NCBI GenBank assembly: GCA_036652795.1
Contig: JAVVVD010000013.1
Span: 1 to 25,734, forward strand
Source: JAVVVD01 sp036652795
Lineage (GTDB): Bacteria > Bacillota > Clostridia > Christensenellales > CAG-138
Direction: 5' to 3'
Length of the DNA: 25,734 nucleotides
Below are positions 1 to 7,489 of the stretch, one piece after another. Below the pieces are notes generated by a model. The model ran no database searches, was not told the DNA's origin, and saw only the letters and a program-made list of their open reading frames with translations. The stretch's first letter is position 1. Every line of letters starts with the position of its first letter. Both the position numbers and the translations under genes were made by a program.

Positions 1-1
1 T

Positions 2-61
2 GCGCTGAAAAAAGCTCTTGAAAAGCTAAAAACGGATAGCGGCGAATCAAAAAATATATAA
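2..61 (+). CDS. C-terminal end of an unidentified protein (partial)
   Basis: An open frame enters from the left edge and stops with TAA at 59-61. It gives 19 residues, ALKKALEKLKTDSGESKNI, a charged helix-like tail rich in Lys and Glu. The other two + frames are less convincing because frame 1 stops at once (TGA at 19-21). The gene runs toward ssrA, and the hairpin at 70-98 lies just downstream. There is too little sequence to name the protein. Confidence 0.5.
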   Translation, partial: ALKKALEKLKTDSGESKNI

Positions 62-98
62 AAAAGAAAACCGGGGATGGCATTACACCTTCCCCGGT
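62..98 (-). terminator. Intrinsic terminator of ssrA, probably shared with the convergent + gene
   Basis: The stem ACCGGGGA (70-77) pairs perfectly with TCCCCGGT (91-98) around a 13-nt loop. Read on the minus strand it is followed by a run of T interrupted by one C (61-69), a good intrinsic terminator downstream of tmRNA. Read on the + strand the T tract is poor (ATTTCTAT), so it may serve the partial + gene less efficiently. Confidence 0.7.
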
Positions 99-108
99 AT
101 TTCTATAA

Positions 109-153
109 CAAATCCGAACACGTTCTTCACGAAGAAGAAATAGTTCGGATTTG
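109..153 (-). other. Long stem-loop in the tmRNA 3' trailer
   Basis: CAAATCCGAAC (109-119) and GTTCGGATTTG (143-153) form a perfect 11-bp stem. Inside it TTCTTC/GAAGAA can add 6 bp above a small internal loop. The structure begins 8 nt beyond the CCA end of tmRNA and precedes the terminator. It could guide 3' trimming of the precursor or simply block exonucleases; which one is inference. Confidence 0.55.
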
Positions 154-160
154 CACTGTT

Positions 161-510
161 TGGTGGACGCGAGGAGAGTCGAACTCCTGTCCGAAAACCT
201 GTCCGCGGGATTTTCTACGAGCGTAGCTGATGATTTAAAATTCCCTCTACACGACCCCCGTCAGCAAGGTCCGCGCTTTGGTAGCTTCATAAATCCCACC
301 CGGTTCAAAGCTTTGCCAGGCTGGTTCCCCACATTGATGACGCCCGTATCCGCCGCCGTGGGAAGCTGCGGGCGAACGCGCTGCTAGTTAAGCAGCGATA
401 GCTAGTTTGCTATTGTCAGTTAAATTAATTTTTCCCGCTTTTATCGAAGTTCGGGTCTTCGGCTCGCTTATCCGGCCTCCACGATCCCCGTCGAAACCAT
501 TTACGCGCCC
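161..510 (-). ncRNA. ssrA: tmRNA (transfer-messenger RNA)
   Basis: This 350-nt RNA rescues stalled ribosomes and adds a degradation tag to the nascent chain. The 3' end on the minus strand shows the T arm (GTTCGACTCTCC) followed by CGCGTCC-A-CCA. The 5' end GGGCGCG pairs with CGCGTCC over 7 bp (one G-U) to form the acceptor stem, and the conserved TTTCGACGGGG follows closely. The CCA is encoded. A tag reading frame lies at 388-438 and ends in Ala-Ala, as expected. It stands directly downstream of smpB, its protein partner, and rnr, which degrades the released mRNA. An extended -10 element lies about 65 nt upstream, implying a 5' leader removed by RNase P. The identification is secure; end positions rest on acceptor stem pairing. 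Confidence 0.96.
388..438 (-). other. tmRNA tag reading frame (AGKINLTDNSKLAIAA)
   Basis: From the resume codon GCG (438-436) the frame gives AGKINLTDNSKLAIAA followed by TAA (390-388). The AGK start matches the Bacillus-type tag. The end is AIAA instead of the usual ALAA, still a small hydrophobic C-terminus of the kind read by ClpXP-type proteases. The resume codon was chosen by analogy with known tags. Confidence 0.85.
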
Positions 511-575
511 TCTTGCCGCGCACACGCGCAATTGCCGCAAAAGGCAATACTTAACCGACGCTATTCATCTTTATG

Positions 576-584
576 ATTTTATCA
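576..584 (-). promoter_or_regulatory. Putative extended -10 promoter of ssrA
   Basis: On the minus strand the sequence is TGA-TAAAAT, an extended -10 element (TGN plus a 5/6 hexamer). No good -35 is seen at 17 nt. It lies between smpB and ssrA, so tmRNA can be made independently of the rnr-smpB transcript. The leader contains a small ATTGCC/GGCAAT hairpin at about 530-550. Confidence 0.45.
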
Positions 585-619
585 CATTGCGCTCAAAATA
601 TCATGGCAAAATTGCAAAA

Positions 620-1084
620 TCATTGCATATCTTTGAACTTGCGCTCCATATCACGCTTTGCATCCCGCTCCGCGATATCATTTCGCTTATCATATAGTTT
701 TTTACCCTTGGCAACAGCAAGCTCCAGCTTTACCTTGCCATCTCTGATATACATGCTAAGCGGGATAAGGCTATAGCCGTCTGCCTGCGAAAGCGCCTGA
801 AGCTTGAGTATTTCGCGCTTGTGCAGTAGCAGCTTGCGCTGGCGGAAAGGGTCGCGGTTGAATATATTTCCCTGCTCATACGGGCTTATATGCATTCCAA
901 TCACGAATGCTTCACCATTTTTCACTTGTGCGTATGAGTCCTTGAGGTTAATCTTGCCCGCGCGAATGCTTTTAACCTCAGTGCCAACAAGCACCAACCC
1001 GCACTCGCATGTATCCTCTATAAAGTATTCATGCCGCGCTTTCCGGTTCTGCGCGACTGGCTTTGTGCCACGGGTAACAGGCAA
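620..1084 (-). CDS. smpB: SsrA-binding protein SmpB
   Basis: SmpB binds the tRNA-like part of tmRNA and brings it to the empty A site of stalled ribosomes. The 154-residue protein has the usual family length. It shows the N-terminal QNRKARHEYFIEDTCECGLVLVG stretch in shortened form (residues 12-18 NRKARHE), the core GTEVKSIRAGKINLKDSYAQ (residues 34-53), and the basic C-terminal tail (AKGKKLYDKR, then KRDMERKFKDM) that reaches into the mRNA channel. The start is TTG at 1084, chosen because a strong AGGGGGG site lies 6-7 nt upstream and the nearby ATG (1088-1086) is out of frame. It lies 45 nt after rnr with no terminator between, so the two are probably cotranscribed, and ssrA follows downstream. 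Confidence 0.95.
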   Translation of the reverse strand: MPVTRGTKPVAQNRKARHEYFIEDTCECGLVLVGTEVKSIRAGKINLKDSYAQVKNGEAFVIGMHISPYEQGNIFNRDPFRQRKLLLHKREILKLQALSQADGYSLIPLSMYIRDGKVKLELAVAKGKKLYDKRNDIAERDAKRDMERKFKDMQ

Positions 1085-1129
1085 ACATATCCCCCCTTGC
1101 CATCAATAATATCAGTATATGGTATCGTA

Positions 1130-3319
1130 TCATTTCGCTCCGTTTTTTTCAACCGGCACAGGCTTTTTTTTTGCAGGCCTACGGCCGGTTTTTTTTACGC
1201 TTGTATTTGGTGCTTGCGCATTATTTTTGCCGGTGTCATATAATTCAAAGTCCACATTCGCGCTTTCAATGTCAACCCCTGCAATCTTTACCTGTACTTC
1301 ATCGCCGAGCCGGAACACGCGGCCGTTGGAGCGTCCTACAAAGCGATAATTTTTTTCATCGCAGGTGTAAAAATCGTCCTTAATGGAGGCTACGCGCACC
1401 ATACCCTCCACCGTGTTGCTCAGCTGTACGAAAAAACCGTATTGTATTACCCCGGAAATAAGTCCCGTTTCCACATTCCCTATACGGGCTTGCATATACT
1501 CGCACTTTTTTAAATCGTCCGCCGCGCGCTCCGCCTCCGTGGCCACCTGCTCTCTATCTGAGCAATGACGCGCCATCTCGGGCAACCGCTCCGTCCAGTT
1601 CTCCGCACGCTTTGTATTCAGTTCGCCGTGCAGCAACTCCTTTAATATTCTATGCACAACGAGATCCGGATACCTGCGTATAGGCGATGTAAAGTGACAG
1701 TAGCTATCCGCCGCAAGGCCAAAGTGACCCAGGCAGCTCTCGCAGTAGCGCGCGCGTTTAAGCGAGCGCAGCGTGACGCGGCATATGATATTTTCTTCCT
1801 TTGTGCCCCTGCAGCTTATCAGCACGCGCTGTAGCGTTGACGGGCGCACATTATTTAGGTTTTTAAGTCCGTAGCCCATAGTGCCAAGGAATGTGTTCAA
1901 ATTTGTCAGCTTTTCCTTGTCCGGCGTTTCATGCACACGATACATAAACGGCATCTCAAGATCACGCACATGCTGCGCCACAGTCTCGTTTGCTATCAGC
2001 ATGAATTCCTCTATCATGCGGTTAGACACGCCTCGCTCATATATAGCAATCTCTGTTGGCTTTCCATCCTTGTCCAGCACTATTTTGGCCTCATCCAAGT
2101 CAAAATCTATGCTGCCGCGCTTAACTCTACGCGCATTTAGCACTTCCATAAGCGTGCGCATCTGCGCAAGCATAGGCATTATTTCAGCATATTTTTCTTT
2201 GAGCGCTGCATCGCCGGAGAACATAGCATTAACATCCTCATATGTCATCCGATATGCTGTTTTTATCACAGTTTCAGCTATACGGCGGCGCACCACCTTA
2301 CCGGATGCATCTATCTCCATCATGCAGGATAGCGTAAGTTTATCCTCACCCGCATTGAGCGAGCATACGCCGTTGCTTATCTCCTTTGGCAGCATTGGCA
2401 GCACGCGATCTGGAAAGTATACGCTTGTTCCCCGCTCGTATGCATCCTTATCAAGTGGCGTTTTTTCCGCAACGTATTCGCTTACATCCGCGATATGTAC
2501 GCCCAGCAGGAAGTTGCCATTTTTGAGTACGCTCAGCGATATCGCATCATCAAGGTCCCTTGCATCCTCGCCATCGATCGTTATTGTCAGTATGCCGCGC
2601 ATATCCTCCCTACGGGCGATGCTATCCGCGTCCACCGGTATATTAAGCGATTTAGCAAGTTTAATTGACGCTTTTGTAAAGCTATCCGGCAGATCCAGCC
2701 TCCGTATTACCGAAAGTATGTCCGTACCGGCCTCCTGTTTGTTGCCAAGCACCTCTGTTATCTTGCCAGTAAGCGGCCTGCGTCCGTCTGGGTATGAAAT
2801 TATCAGCGCAACTACCTTGTCGCCCGTCTTGGCAGCACCTGCATCCCCCTGCCTTATCAAAACATCCATATATAGCTTGGGGTCGTCCGGCACAACAAAG
2901 CCACCCTGTTCATTTTGTTCAAATGCACCAACTATTTTACTTTGGGCGCGCAACGCTATAAGTGACACCTCAGCCTCCGGGTTTCCTCCCCGGCTTACCT
3001 GCTCTGTTTGGCGCACCCATACCTTATCGCCGTGCATGGCGCCATGCATAGCATCCGCCGGAATAAACATATCCCCTCTGCCATCCTCTGGCAGAAAAAA
3101 CGCGAACCCGCGCGCATTCCCCTGTATGCGCCCGTAAACCAGCCCTGTCTGCTCCGGCAAAGCAAGCTTACGTTTGCGTGTGAGTAACAATCTGCCGTCT
3201 GCCAGCATACGTGAAATTGCCAGCGCAGCCTTGTCCTTTTCTTCAAATATTGCTATAAGGGTATCCGGTTCGGTCGGTTTTCCCTCTCGCCGGAGCGCCT
3301 CAATTATCCTGTTTTCCAT
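1130..3319 (-). CDS. rnr: Ribonuclease R (3'-5' exoribonuclease)
   Basis: RNase R degrades structured RNA processively from the 3' end and partners tmRNA-SmpB in clearing defective mRNA. The 729-residue protein has the expected order: an N-terminal winged-helix region (1-60), cold-shock type OB folds (about 60-220), the RNB catalytic domain with the metal-binding cluster DGEDARDLDDAI (about 249-260) and HFTSPIRRYPDLVVHR further on, an S1 domain near the C-terminus, and a Lys-rich basic tail (KKTGRRPAKKK). The ATG at 3319 follows AAAGGAA by 4 nt. A strong terminator separates it from secG, so it needs its own promoter; only a weak candidate (CGGACA, N15, TATAAA) is visible at 3351-3377. smpB follows after 45 nt. 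Confidence 0.96.
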   Translation of the reverse strand: MENRIIEALRREGKPTEPDTLIAIFEEKDKAALAISRMLADGRLLLTRKRKLALPEQTGLVYGRIQGNARGFAFFLPEDGRGDMFIPADAMHGAMHGDKVWVRQTEQVSRGGNPEAEVSLIALRAQSKIVGAFEQNEQGGFVVPDDPKLYMDVLIRQGDAGAAKTGDKVVALIISYPDGRRPLTGKITEVLGNKQEAGTDILSVIRRLDLPDSFTKASIKLAKSLNIPVDADSIARREDMRGILTITIDGEDARDLDDAISLSVLKNGNFLLGVHIADVSEYVAEKTPLDKDAYERGTSVYFPDRVLPMLPKEISNGVCSLNAGEDKLTLSCMMEIDASGKVVRRRIAETVIKTAYRMTYEDVNAMFSGDAALKEKYAEIMPMLAQMRTLMEVLNARRVKRGSIDFDLDEAKIVLDKDGKPTEIAIYERGVSNRMIEEFMLIANETVAQHVRDLEMPFMYRVHETPDKEKLTNLNTFLGTMGYGLKNLNNVRPSTLQRVLISCRGTKEENIICRVTLRSLKRARYCESCLGHFGLAADSYCHFTSPIRRYPDLVVHRILKELLHGELNTKRAENWTERLPEMARHCSDREQVATEAERAADDLKKCEYMQARIGNVETGLISGVIQYGFFVQLSNTVEGMVRVASIKDDFYTCDEKNYRFVGRSNGRVFRLGDEVQVKIAGVDIESANVDFELYDTGKNNAQAPNTSVKKTGRRPAKKKPVPVEKNGAK

Positions 3320-3401
3320 ATAGTTCCTTTTCTCATCTTCCTTTTTTGCTTTTATAATTCACTTTACAGTCTGTCCGTCGCTTCGCTTTAACATCCGTGC
3401 C

Positions 3402-3441
3402 AAAAGAAAAAACGGTGCGCTACGAACTCGCAGCACACCGT
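3402..3441 (-). terminator. Strong intrinsic terminator after secG
   Basis: On the minus strand a 30-nt hairpin (3441-3412) has a 13-bp fully paired stem (two G-U pairs) with an AGTT tetraloop, followed at once by TTTTTTCTTTT. It is the strongest terminator in the minus-strand cluster and separates secG from rnr. Confidence 0.92.
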
Positions 3442-3461
3442 GGTTTCAAACATAGTGTCAA

Positions 3462-3701
3462 TCAACCGATTATCATTATCGCTATGGCAAGTACGCCCAT
3501 CACGATGGCTGTGATAACGGTGATCTTCTGGAGTTTGGCCTCCCTGCTGGCAGCCTTGCCGCGAGCGGTGAAGGATTGGGTATCACCGCCGAATGCACCG
3601 CCAAGGCCGGAGCTCTTGGTCTGCTGCATCAGCACAACGGCTATCAACATGACAGCGCTAACGATCATAATTACATTAAGGATTATCCTCAAAACATCCA
3701 T
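3462..3701 (-). CDS. secG: Preprotein translocase subunit SecG
   Basis: SecG is the small accessory membrane subunit of the SecYEG channel. The 79-residue protein has two hydrophobic helices (about 3-25 and 58-78) joined by the typical loop TKSSGLGGAFGGDT with its Gly/Ser-rich conserved core, and MQQ just before it. The ATG at 3701 follows AGGAGGT by about 10 nt. A promoter lies about 35 nt upstream and a strong terminator downstream, so it can be a monocistronic unit even though it sits between gpmI and rnr in a conserved neighbourhood. SecA, the motor that drives the same channel, is encoded at 10610-13348. Confidence 0.94.
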   Translation of the reverse strand: MDVLRIILNVIMIVSAVMLIAVVLMQQTKSSGLGGAFGGDTQSFTARGKAASREAKLQKITVITAIVMGVLAIAIMIIG

Positions 3702-3735
3702 TATGTATACTACCTCCTAAATGACTGCAAGCGAC

Positions 3736-3764
3736 ATTATATCATGCGATATGTTAAAGCGCAA
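3736..3764 (-). promoter_or_regulatory. Putative secG promoter
   Basis: On the minus strand TTGCGC (3764-3759), a 17-nt spacer and a perfect TATAAT (3741-3736) preceded by TGA, giving an extended -10. The predicted start is about 28 nt ahead of the secG ATG. Confidence 0.65.
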
Positions 3765-3789
3765 GCAAAATGCCATATTCTTCGAAATT

Positions 3790-5334
3790 TTATTCGCAAA
3801 TCAGGCTGCTCCCCGTCATCTCTGCCGGTTTGCTCAGTCCCATCAGCATCAGCAATGTAGGCGCTATATCGCATAGACATCCATTATCCCTAAGTTTAAC
3901 GTTTTTCAGTGTGTCATCCACCAGTATCAATGGCACACGGTTTGTTGTATGCGCTGTAAACGGCGTTACGCCATCAGCGTCATACATCTGCTCACAGTTG
4001 CCATGATCTGCCGTTACTATCACGCGGCCGGCCAGCTTGACAACAGCCTCCACCACCCTGCCCGCACACTCGTCCGCAACGCGTACCGCCTCAACCGCCG
4101 CCTGCATAACGCCCGTATGGCCTACCATATCAGGATTGGCAAAATTTAGTATCATCACATCGTATTTGCCGCTGTTTATGCGCGCTATTGCCTCATCTGT
4201 CACTTCGTACGCACTCATCTGCGGCTTAAGATCATATGTGGCTACCTTGGGCGATTGTATCAGCACCCTGTCCTCACCTTCGTTTGGAGCTTCAACGCCG
4301 CCGTTAAAGAAGAATGTCACATGCGCATATTTCTCGGTTTCCGCTATGCGCAGCTGTGTTTTACCACAGCTTGCAAGATATTCACCCAGCGTGTTTTGCA
4401 TTGATTCAGGCTTGAACGCCACATGCAGCAGATTGCCAAAAACCTTATCATACTGCGTCATGGATACATAATACAGTGGGAATACGCCGTTTTTGCGTTT
4501 AAAGCCGTCGAATTCCTCAAGTAGCAAGGCACGGGTAATCTCACGCGCCCTATCAGGGCGGAAGTTATAGAATATAACGCTGTCATTTTTTGAGATTACC
4601 GCCGTTGGCTTGTCCGCATTGCCTATTATCACCGGCATTACGAATTCATCCGTCACGCCAGCATCATAGGAGGCTTGCATCGCTTGCTCTGGATCCTCTG
4701 CATAAATGCCTTCACCATACGCCAGCGCTGCATACGCTTTTTCAAGCCGTTCAAAGCGGTTATCACGATCCATGGCATAATAGCGCCCCATCACGGTTGC
4801 TATGCTGCCGCAGCCCAGTTCATTCAGCTTCGCCTTAAGCTCGCTTATAAACCCTTTCCCGCTTTCAGGCGGCACATCACGCCCGTCCATAAAGCAGTGC
4901 ACATACACCCTTGTAAGTCCGTTATCCTTAGCAAGTTTAACCAGCGCATACAGATGCGTCAGATGGCTATGTACTCCGCCGTTGCTGCAAAGTCCCATCA
5001 GATGCAATGCGCTGCCGTGCGCCTTGCAGTTTTGTACCGCTCCCAGGAACTCCTCTTTGGTAAAAAAGTCGCCATCGCGGATGGATTTTGTTATGCGCGT
5101 CAGCTCCTGATACACAATACGCCCTGCGCCTATGTTTAGATGCCCCACCTCAGAGTTGCCCATCTGTCCATCCGGCAGCCCCACATCCTCGCCCGACGCG
5201 CCAATCGTGGTATGCGCATAGCGCTGCATGAGCGAGTTTATGTTCTTTGCACCGCATACGCTTATGGCGTTGCCTTTGTTTTCTTCGCCGCAGCCAAACC
5301 CGTCCAGTATCATCAATGCAGTAAGCTGTTTCAT
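3790..5334 (-). CDS. gpmI: 2,3-bisphosphoglycerate-independent phosphoglycerate mutase
   Basis: This cytosolic glycolytic enzyme interconverts 3- and 2-phosphoglycerate with two Mn ions and a phosphoserine intermediate. The 514-residue protein has family length. Visible motifs are the metal-binding DGFG (11-14), the catalytic serine in GQMGNSEVGH (Ser61), GGVHSH (His122), MDGRDVPP (149-156), NPDMVGHTG and TADHGNCEQM, all belonging to the alkaline phosphatase superfamily core and the inserted transferase domain. The ATG at 5334 starts one base after the tpiA stop (TAA-A-ATG), so translation is probably coupled. It is the third gene of pgk-tpiA-gpmI. The enolase gene that often follows in Firmicutes is not present here. 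Confidence 0.97.
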   Translation of the reverse strand: MKQLTALMILDGFGCGEENKGNAISVCGAKNINSLMQRYAHTTIGASGEDVGLPDGQMGNSEVGHLNIGAGRIVYQELTRITKSIRDGDFFTKEEFLGAVQNCKAHGSALHLMGLCSNGGVHSHLTHLYALVKLAKDNGLTRVYVHCFMDGRDVPPESGKGFISELKAKLNELGCGSIATVMGRYYAMDRDNRFERLEKAYAALAYGEGIYAEDPEQAMQASYDAGVTDEFVMPVIIGNADKPTAVISKNDSVIFYNFRPDRAREITRALLLEEFDGFKRKNGVFPLYYVSMTQYDKVFGNLLHVAFKPESMQNTLGEYLASCGKTQLRIAETEKYAHVTFFFNGGVEAPNEGEDRVLIQSPKVATYDLKPQMSAYEVTDEAIARINSGKYDVMILNFANPDMVGHTGVMQAAVEAVRVADECAGRVVEAVVKLAGRVIVTADHGNCEQMYDADGVTPFTAHTTNRVPLILVDDTLKNVKLRDNGCLCDIAPTLLMLMGLSKPAEMTGSSLICE

Positions 5335-5335
5335 T

Positions 5336-6082
5336 TTAATAGTTCACCACTTTAGAAAAATCCGCCGCCTTTAAGCTCGCCCCACCTATAAGCCCGCCAT
5401 CTATCTCATCCATTGCCATCAGCTCCGCAGCATTCTTTGGATTCATACTTCCACCGTACTGTATGCGCACGCTCTGCGCAGTCTGTTCGCCATACAATGC
5501 GAGTACGCAGCTTCTTATAACGCCTACAGTCTCATTTGCCTGCTCGCTGCTTGCGGTTTTACCTGTGCCTATAGCCCATATCGGCTCATATGCTATCACC
5601 AGCCGCGCGACCTGTTGCGCACTTATGCCCGAAAGCGCCTTTTCAACCTGGCGCATTACCACGCGCTCCGTTTCGTTTGCTTCACGCTGAGCGAGGCTTT
5701 CGCCCACACAGATGATTGGAATTATTCCGCCGTCTATGGCCGCTTTGGCGCGCGCATTCACGGTTTCATCCGTTTCGCCAAAATACTCACGGCGCTCGCT
5801 ATGGCCAATTATCGCATATGTAACGCCTATGCTCTTTAGCATAGCCGCGCTTATCTCGCCCGTATATGCGCCTTTTTCAGCCCAATGCACATTTTGCGCG
5901 CCAACCATTATGTTGCTTCCCTTTGTCATTGTCAATACGATATCAAGGTCAACAAATGGTGGGCATACCACCACGTCGCATTTTGCTCCTGCTAGCAGCG
6001 GTATAAGCTCGTCCATCAGTTTTTTTGCCTCATCCGGCGTCATGTTCATCTTCCAATTTCCGGCGATTATGGGTCTACGCAT
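5336..6082 (-). CDS. tpiA: Triose-phosphate isomerase
   Basis: The enzyme interconverts dihydroxyacetone phosphate and glyceraldehyde 3-phosphate in glycolysis. The 248-residue TIM barrel carries all key residues: Lys11 in GNWKMN, His94 in IIGHSERR, Glu166 in AYEPIWAIGTGK (the loop-6 region) and the phosphate-binding YGGSMNPKN and GLIGGASL. The start chosen is ATG at 6082 (MRRPIIAGNWK), preceded by AAGGAGAG at 7 nt. An in-frame start 8 codons upstream would overlap the end of pgk and lacks a site. It begins 20 nt after the pgk stop and ends one base before gpmI. Confidence 0.97.
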   Translation of the reverse strand: MRRPIIAGNWKMNMTPDEAKKLMDELIPLLAGAKCDVVVCPPFVDLDIVLTMTKGSNIMVGAQNVHWAEKGAYTGEISAAMLKSIGVTYAIIGHSERREYFGETDETVNARAKAAIDGGIIPIICVGESLAQREANETERVVMRQVEKALSGISAQQVARLVIAYEPIWAIGTGKTASSEQANETVGVIRSCVLALYGEQTAQSVRIQYGGSMNPKNAAELMAMDEIDGGLIGGASLKAADFSKVVNY

Positions 6083-6102
6083 AGCATTTCTCTCCTTAAA
6101 GC

Positions 6103-7290
6103 TCATTTGTCGTTAAGCGCTGCCACACCAGGAAGTATCTTACCCTCCAAAAACTCCAGACTTGCTCCGCCGCCGGTGGATATGTGTGTCATCTGCTTTG
6201 CAAAGCCCAGCTTTTTCACCGCCGATGCGGAATCGCCGCCGCCTATTATCGTAACACCACCGCACTGCGCGCAGGCCGCCGCTACCGCCGCCGTGCCTTT
6301 TGCGAACTCAGCAAATTCAAACACGCCCATAGGACCATTCCATATCACCGTTTTTGCTTTTACAATCTCATCATGGAATGTTTTACAGGCCTGCTCGCCT
6401 ATATCCAAGCCTTGCCATCCATCCGGTATGGCATCTGATTTAACTGTTTTATACTTAGCATCCTCAGCAAAGCGCTCAGCTACAACAGTATCCACCGGTA
6501 GCAGCAGCTTAACTCCGCGCTGCTTCGCTTCCGCCATAAGCTCGTTTGCAAGGTCAATGCTGTCCGCATCCAACAACGAATTGCCTATACCCCAGCCCTG
6601 TGCCTTAAAAAAGGTATATGCCATACCGCCGCCGATTATCAGGCTGTCGCACTTTGAAAGCAGGTTTTTGATTACGCCTATCTTATCCGCCACCTTTGCG
6701 CCGCCCAGTATCGCCACAAACGGACGCTGCGGATTTTCCAGCGCTTCGCCCATTATTGAAAGCTCCTTGCCTATAAGGAAACCCGCAACGGCAGGCAGGT
6801 ACGCCGCCACGCCCGCCGTGGATGCATGCGCCCTGTGTACTGTTCCAAACGCATCGGATACGTATATTTCAGCCAGATCCGCAAGTGCCTTTGCAAAAGT
6901 CGGATCATTCTTTTCTTCTTCTTTATGGAATCGCAGATTTTCAAGCAGCAATATCTCGCCGTCCTTCAGCTCGTTAGCTGCGCGCTTTGCTTCCTCGCCT
7001 ATGCAGTCAGATACAAAGCGGATAGGCGTGCCGCTTAGCAGCTCCTCAAGGCGCTTCGCTACCGGCTTCATTGAGAATTCCGGCTTTACCTCGCCCTTTG
7101 GCCTGCCTAAATGCGAGCAGAGTATTACTCTCGCGCCATGCTCCAGCAGATAATTCACCGTTGGAAACGATGCGGTAATCCTCTTATCGTCCGCAACCTC
7201 ACCATTCTCATTGAGAGGCACGTTGTAGTCCACACGCACCAGTACTCTTTTGCCACGCACGTCAATGTCTTCTACCGTCTTTTTCGCCAT
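6103..7290 (-). CDS. pgk: Phosphoglycerate kinase
   Basis: This enzyme makes ATP from 1,3-bisphosphoglycerate and ADP. The 395-residue protein has normal length and the full motif set: RVDYNVPL near residue 20, SHLGRPKG near 60, AFGTVHRAHAST, GGAKVADKIGVI, GGGMAYTFF, WNGPMGVFE, GGGDSASAV and STGGGASLEFLEG. The ATG at 7290 is preferred because GGAGG lies 8 nt upstream; an in-frame GTG three codons earlier overlaps that site. It is the first gene of pgk-tpiA-gpmI. A glyceraldehyde-3-phosphate dehydrogenase gene, often just upstream in Firmicutes, is absent; a divergent lipoprotein gene is found instead. Confidence 0.97.
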   Translation of the reverse strand: MAKKTVEDIDVRGKRVLVRVDYNVPLNENGEVADDKRITASFPTVNYLLEHGARVILCSHLGRPKGEVKPEFSMKPVAKRLEELLSGTPIRFVSDCIGEEAKRAANELKDGEILLLENLRFHKEEEKNDPTFAKALADLAEIYVSDAFGTVHRAHASTAGVAAYLPAVAGFLIGKELSIMGEALENPQRPFVAILGGAKVADKIGVIKNLLSKCDSLIIGGGMAYTFFKAQGWGIGNSLLDADSIDLANELMAEAKQRGVKLLLPVDTVVAERFAEDAKYKTVKSDAIPDGWQGLDIGEQACKTFHDEIVKAKTVIWNGPMGVFEFAEFAKGTAAVAAACAQCGGVTIIGGGDSASAVKKLGFAKQMTHISTGGGASLEFLEGKILPGVAALNDK

Positions 7291-7369
7291 TGGATACACC
7301 TCCGAAATAATGTTTAAGCTTTCAAGCGGCCATATTGTCCTATGCCGCGCATCCCCAAATCATCTAATT

Positions 7370-7397
7370 ATTCTACCACACTTTGCCATAATATAAA
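7370..7397 (-). promoter_or_regulatory. Putative promoter of pgk-tpiA-gpmI
   Basis: On the minus strand TTTATA (7397-7392), a 16-nt spacer and TAGAAT (7375-7370) with TGG directly before the -10 (extended -10). The predicted leader is about 75 nt. The rest of the 190-nt divergent space (7300-7489) shows no RNA gene. Confidence 0.5.
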
Positions 7398-7454
7398 TAC
7401 GCGATTTAATTATTGCCGTATTGTTAATTTAAATGGCGGGCTGCCGTGGTATTA

Positions 7455-7483
7455 TAGACGGTTTTAATAAGCTGTGATATAAT
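7455..7483 (+). promoter_or_regulatory. Promoter of the lipoprotein gene, predicted leaderless
   Basis: TAGACG (7455-7460, 4/6), a 17-nt spacer and a perfect TATAAT (7478-7483) preceded by TGA. Only six bases separate the -10 from the ATG at 7490, so a start at the usual 7 nt would be the A of the ATG. No Shine-Dalgarno sequence is present. Confidence 0.6.
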
Positions 7484-7489
7484 TTACAC

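Noticed and set aside
151..387. A 78-codon open frame on the + strand
   Set aside because: It lies across the tmRNA gene, which explains the sequence completely.
1881..3137. A 418-codon open frame on the + strand
   Set aside because: It is fully antisense to rnr, has a low-complexity Ser-rich product and no ribosome binding site. It arises from the codon bias of the real gene.
6107..7153. A 348-codon open frame on the + strand
   Set aside because: It is antisense to pgk, is Ser/Pro-rich, and resembles no protein family.
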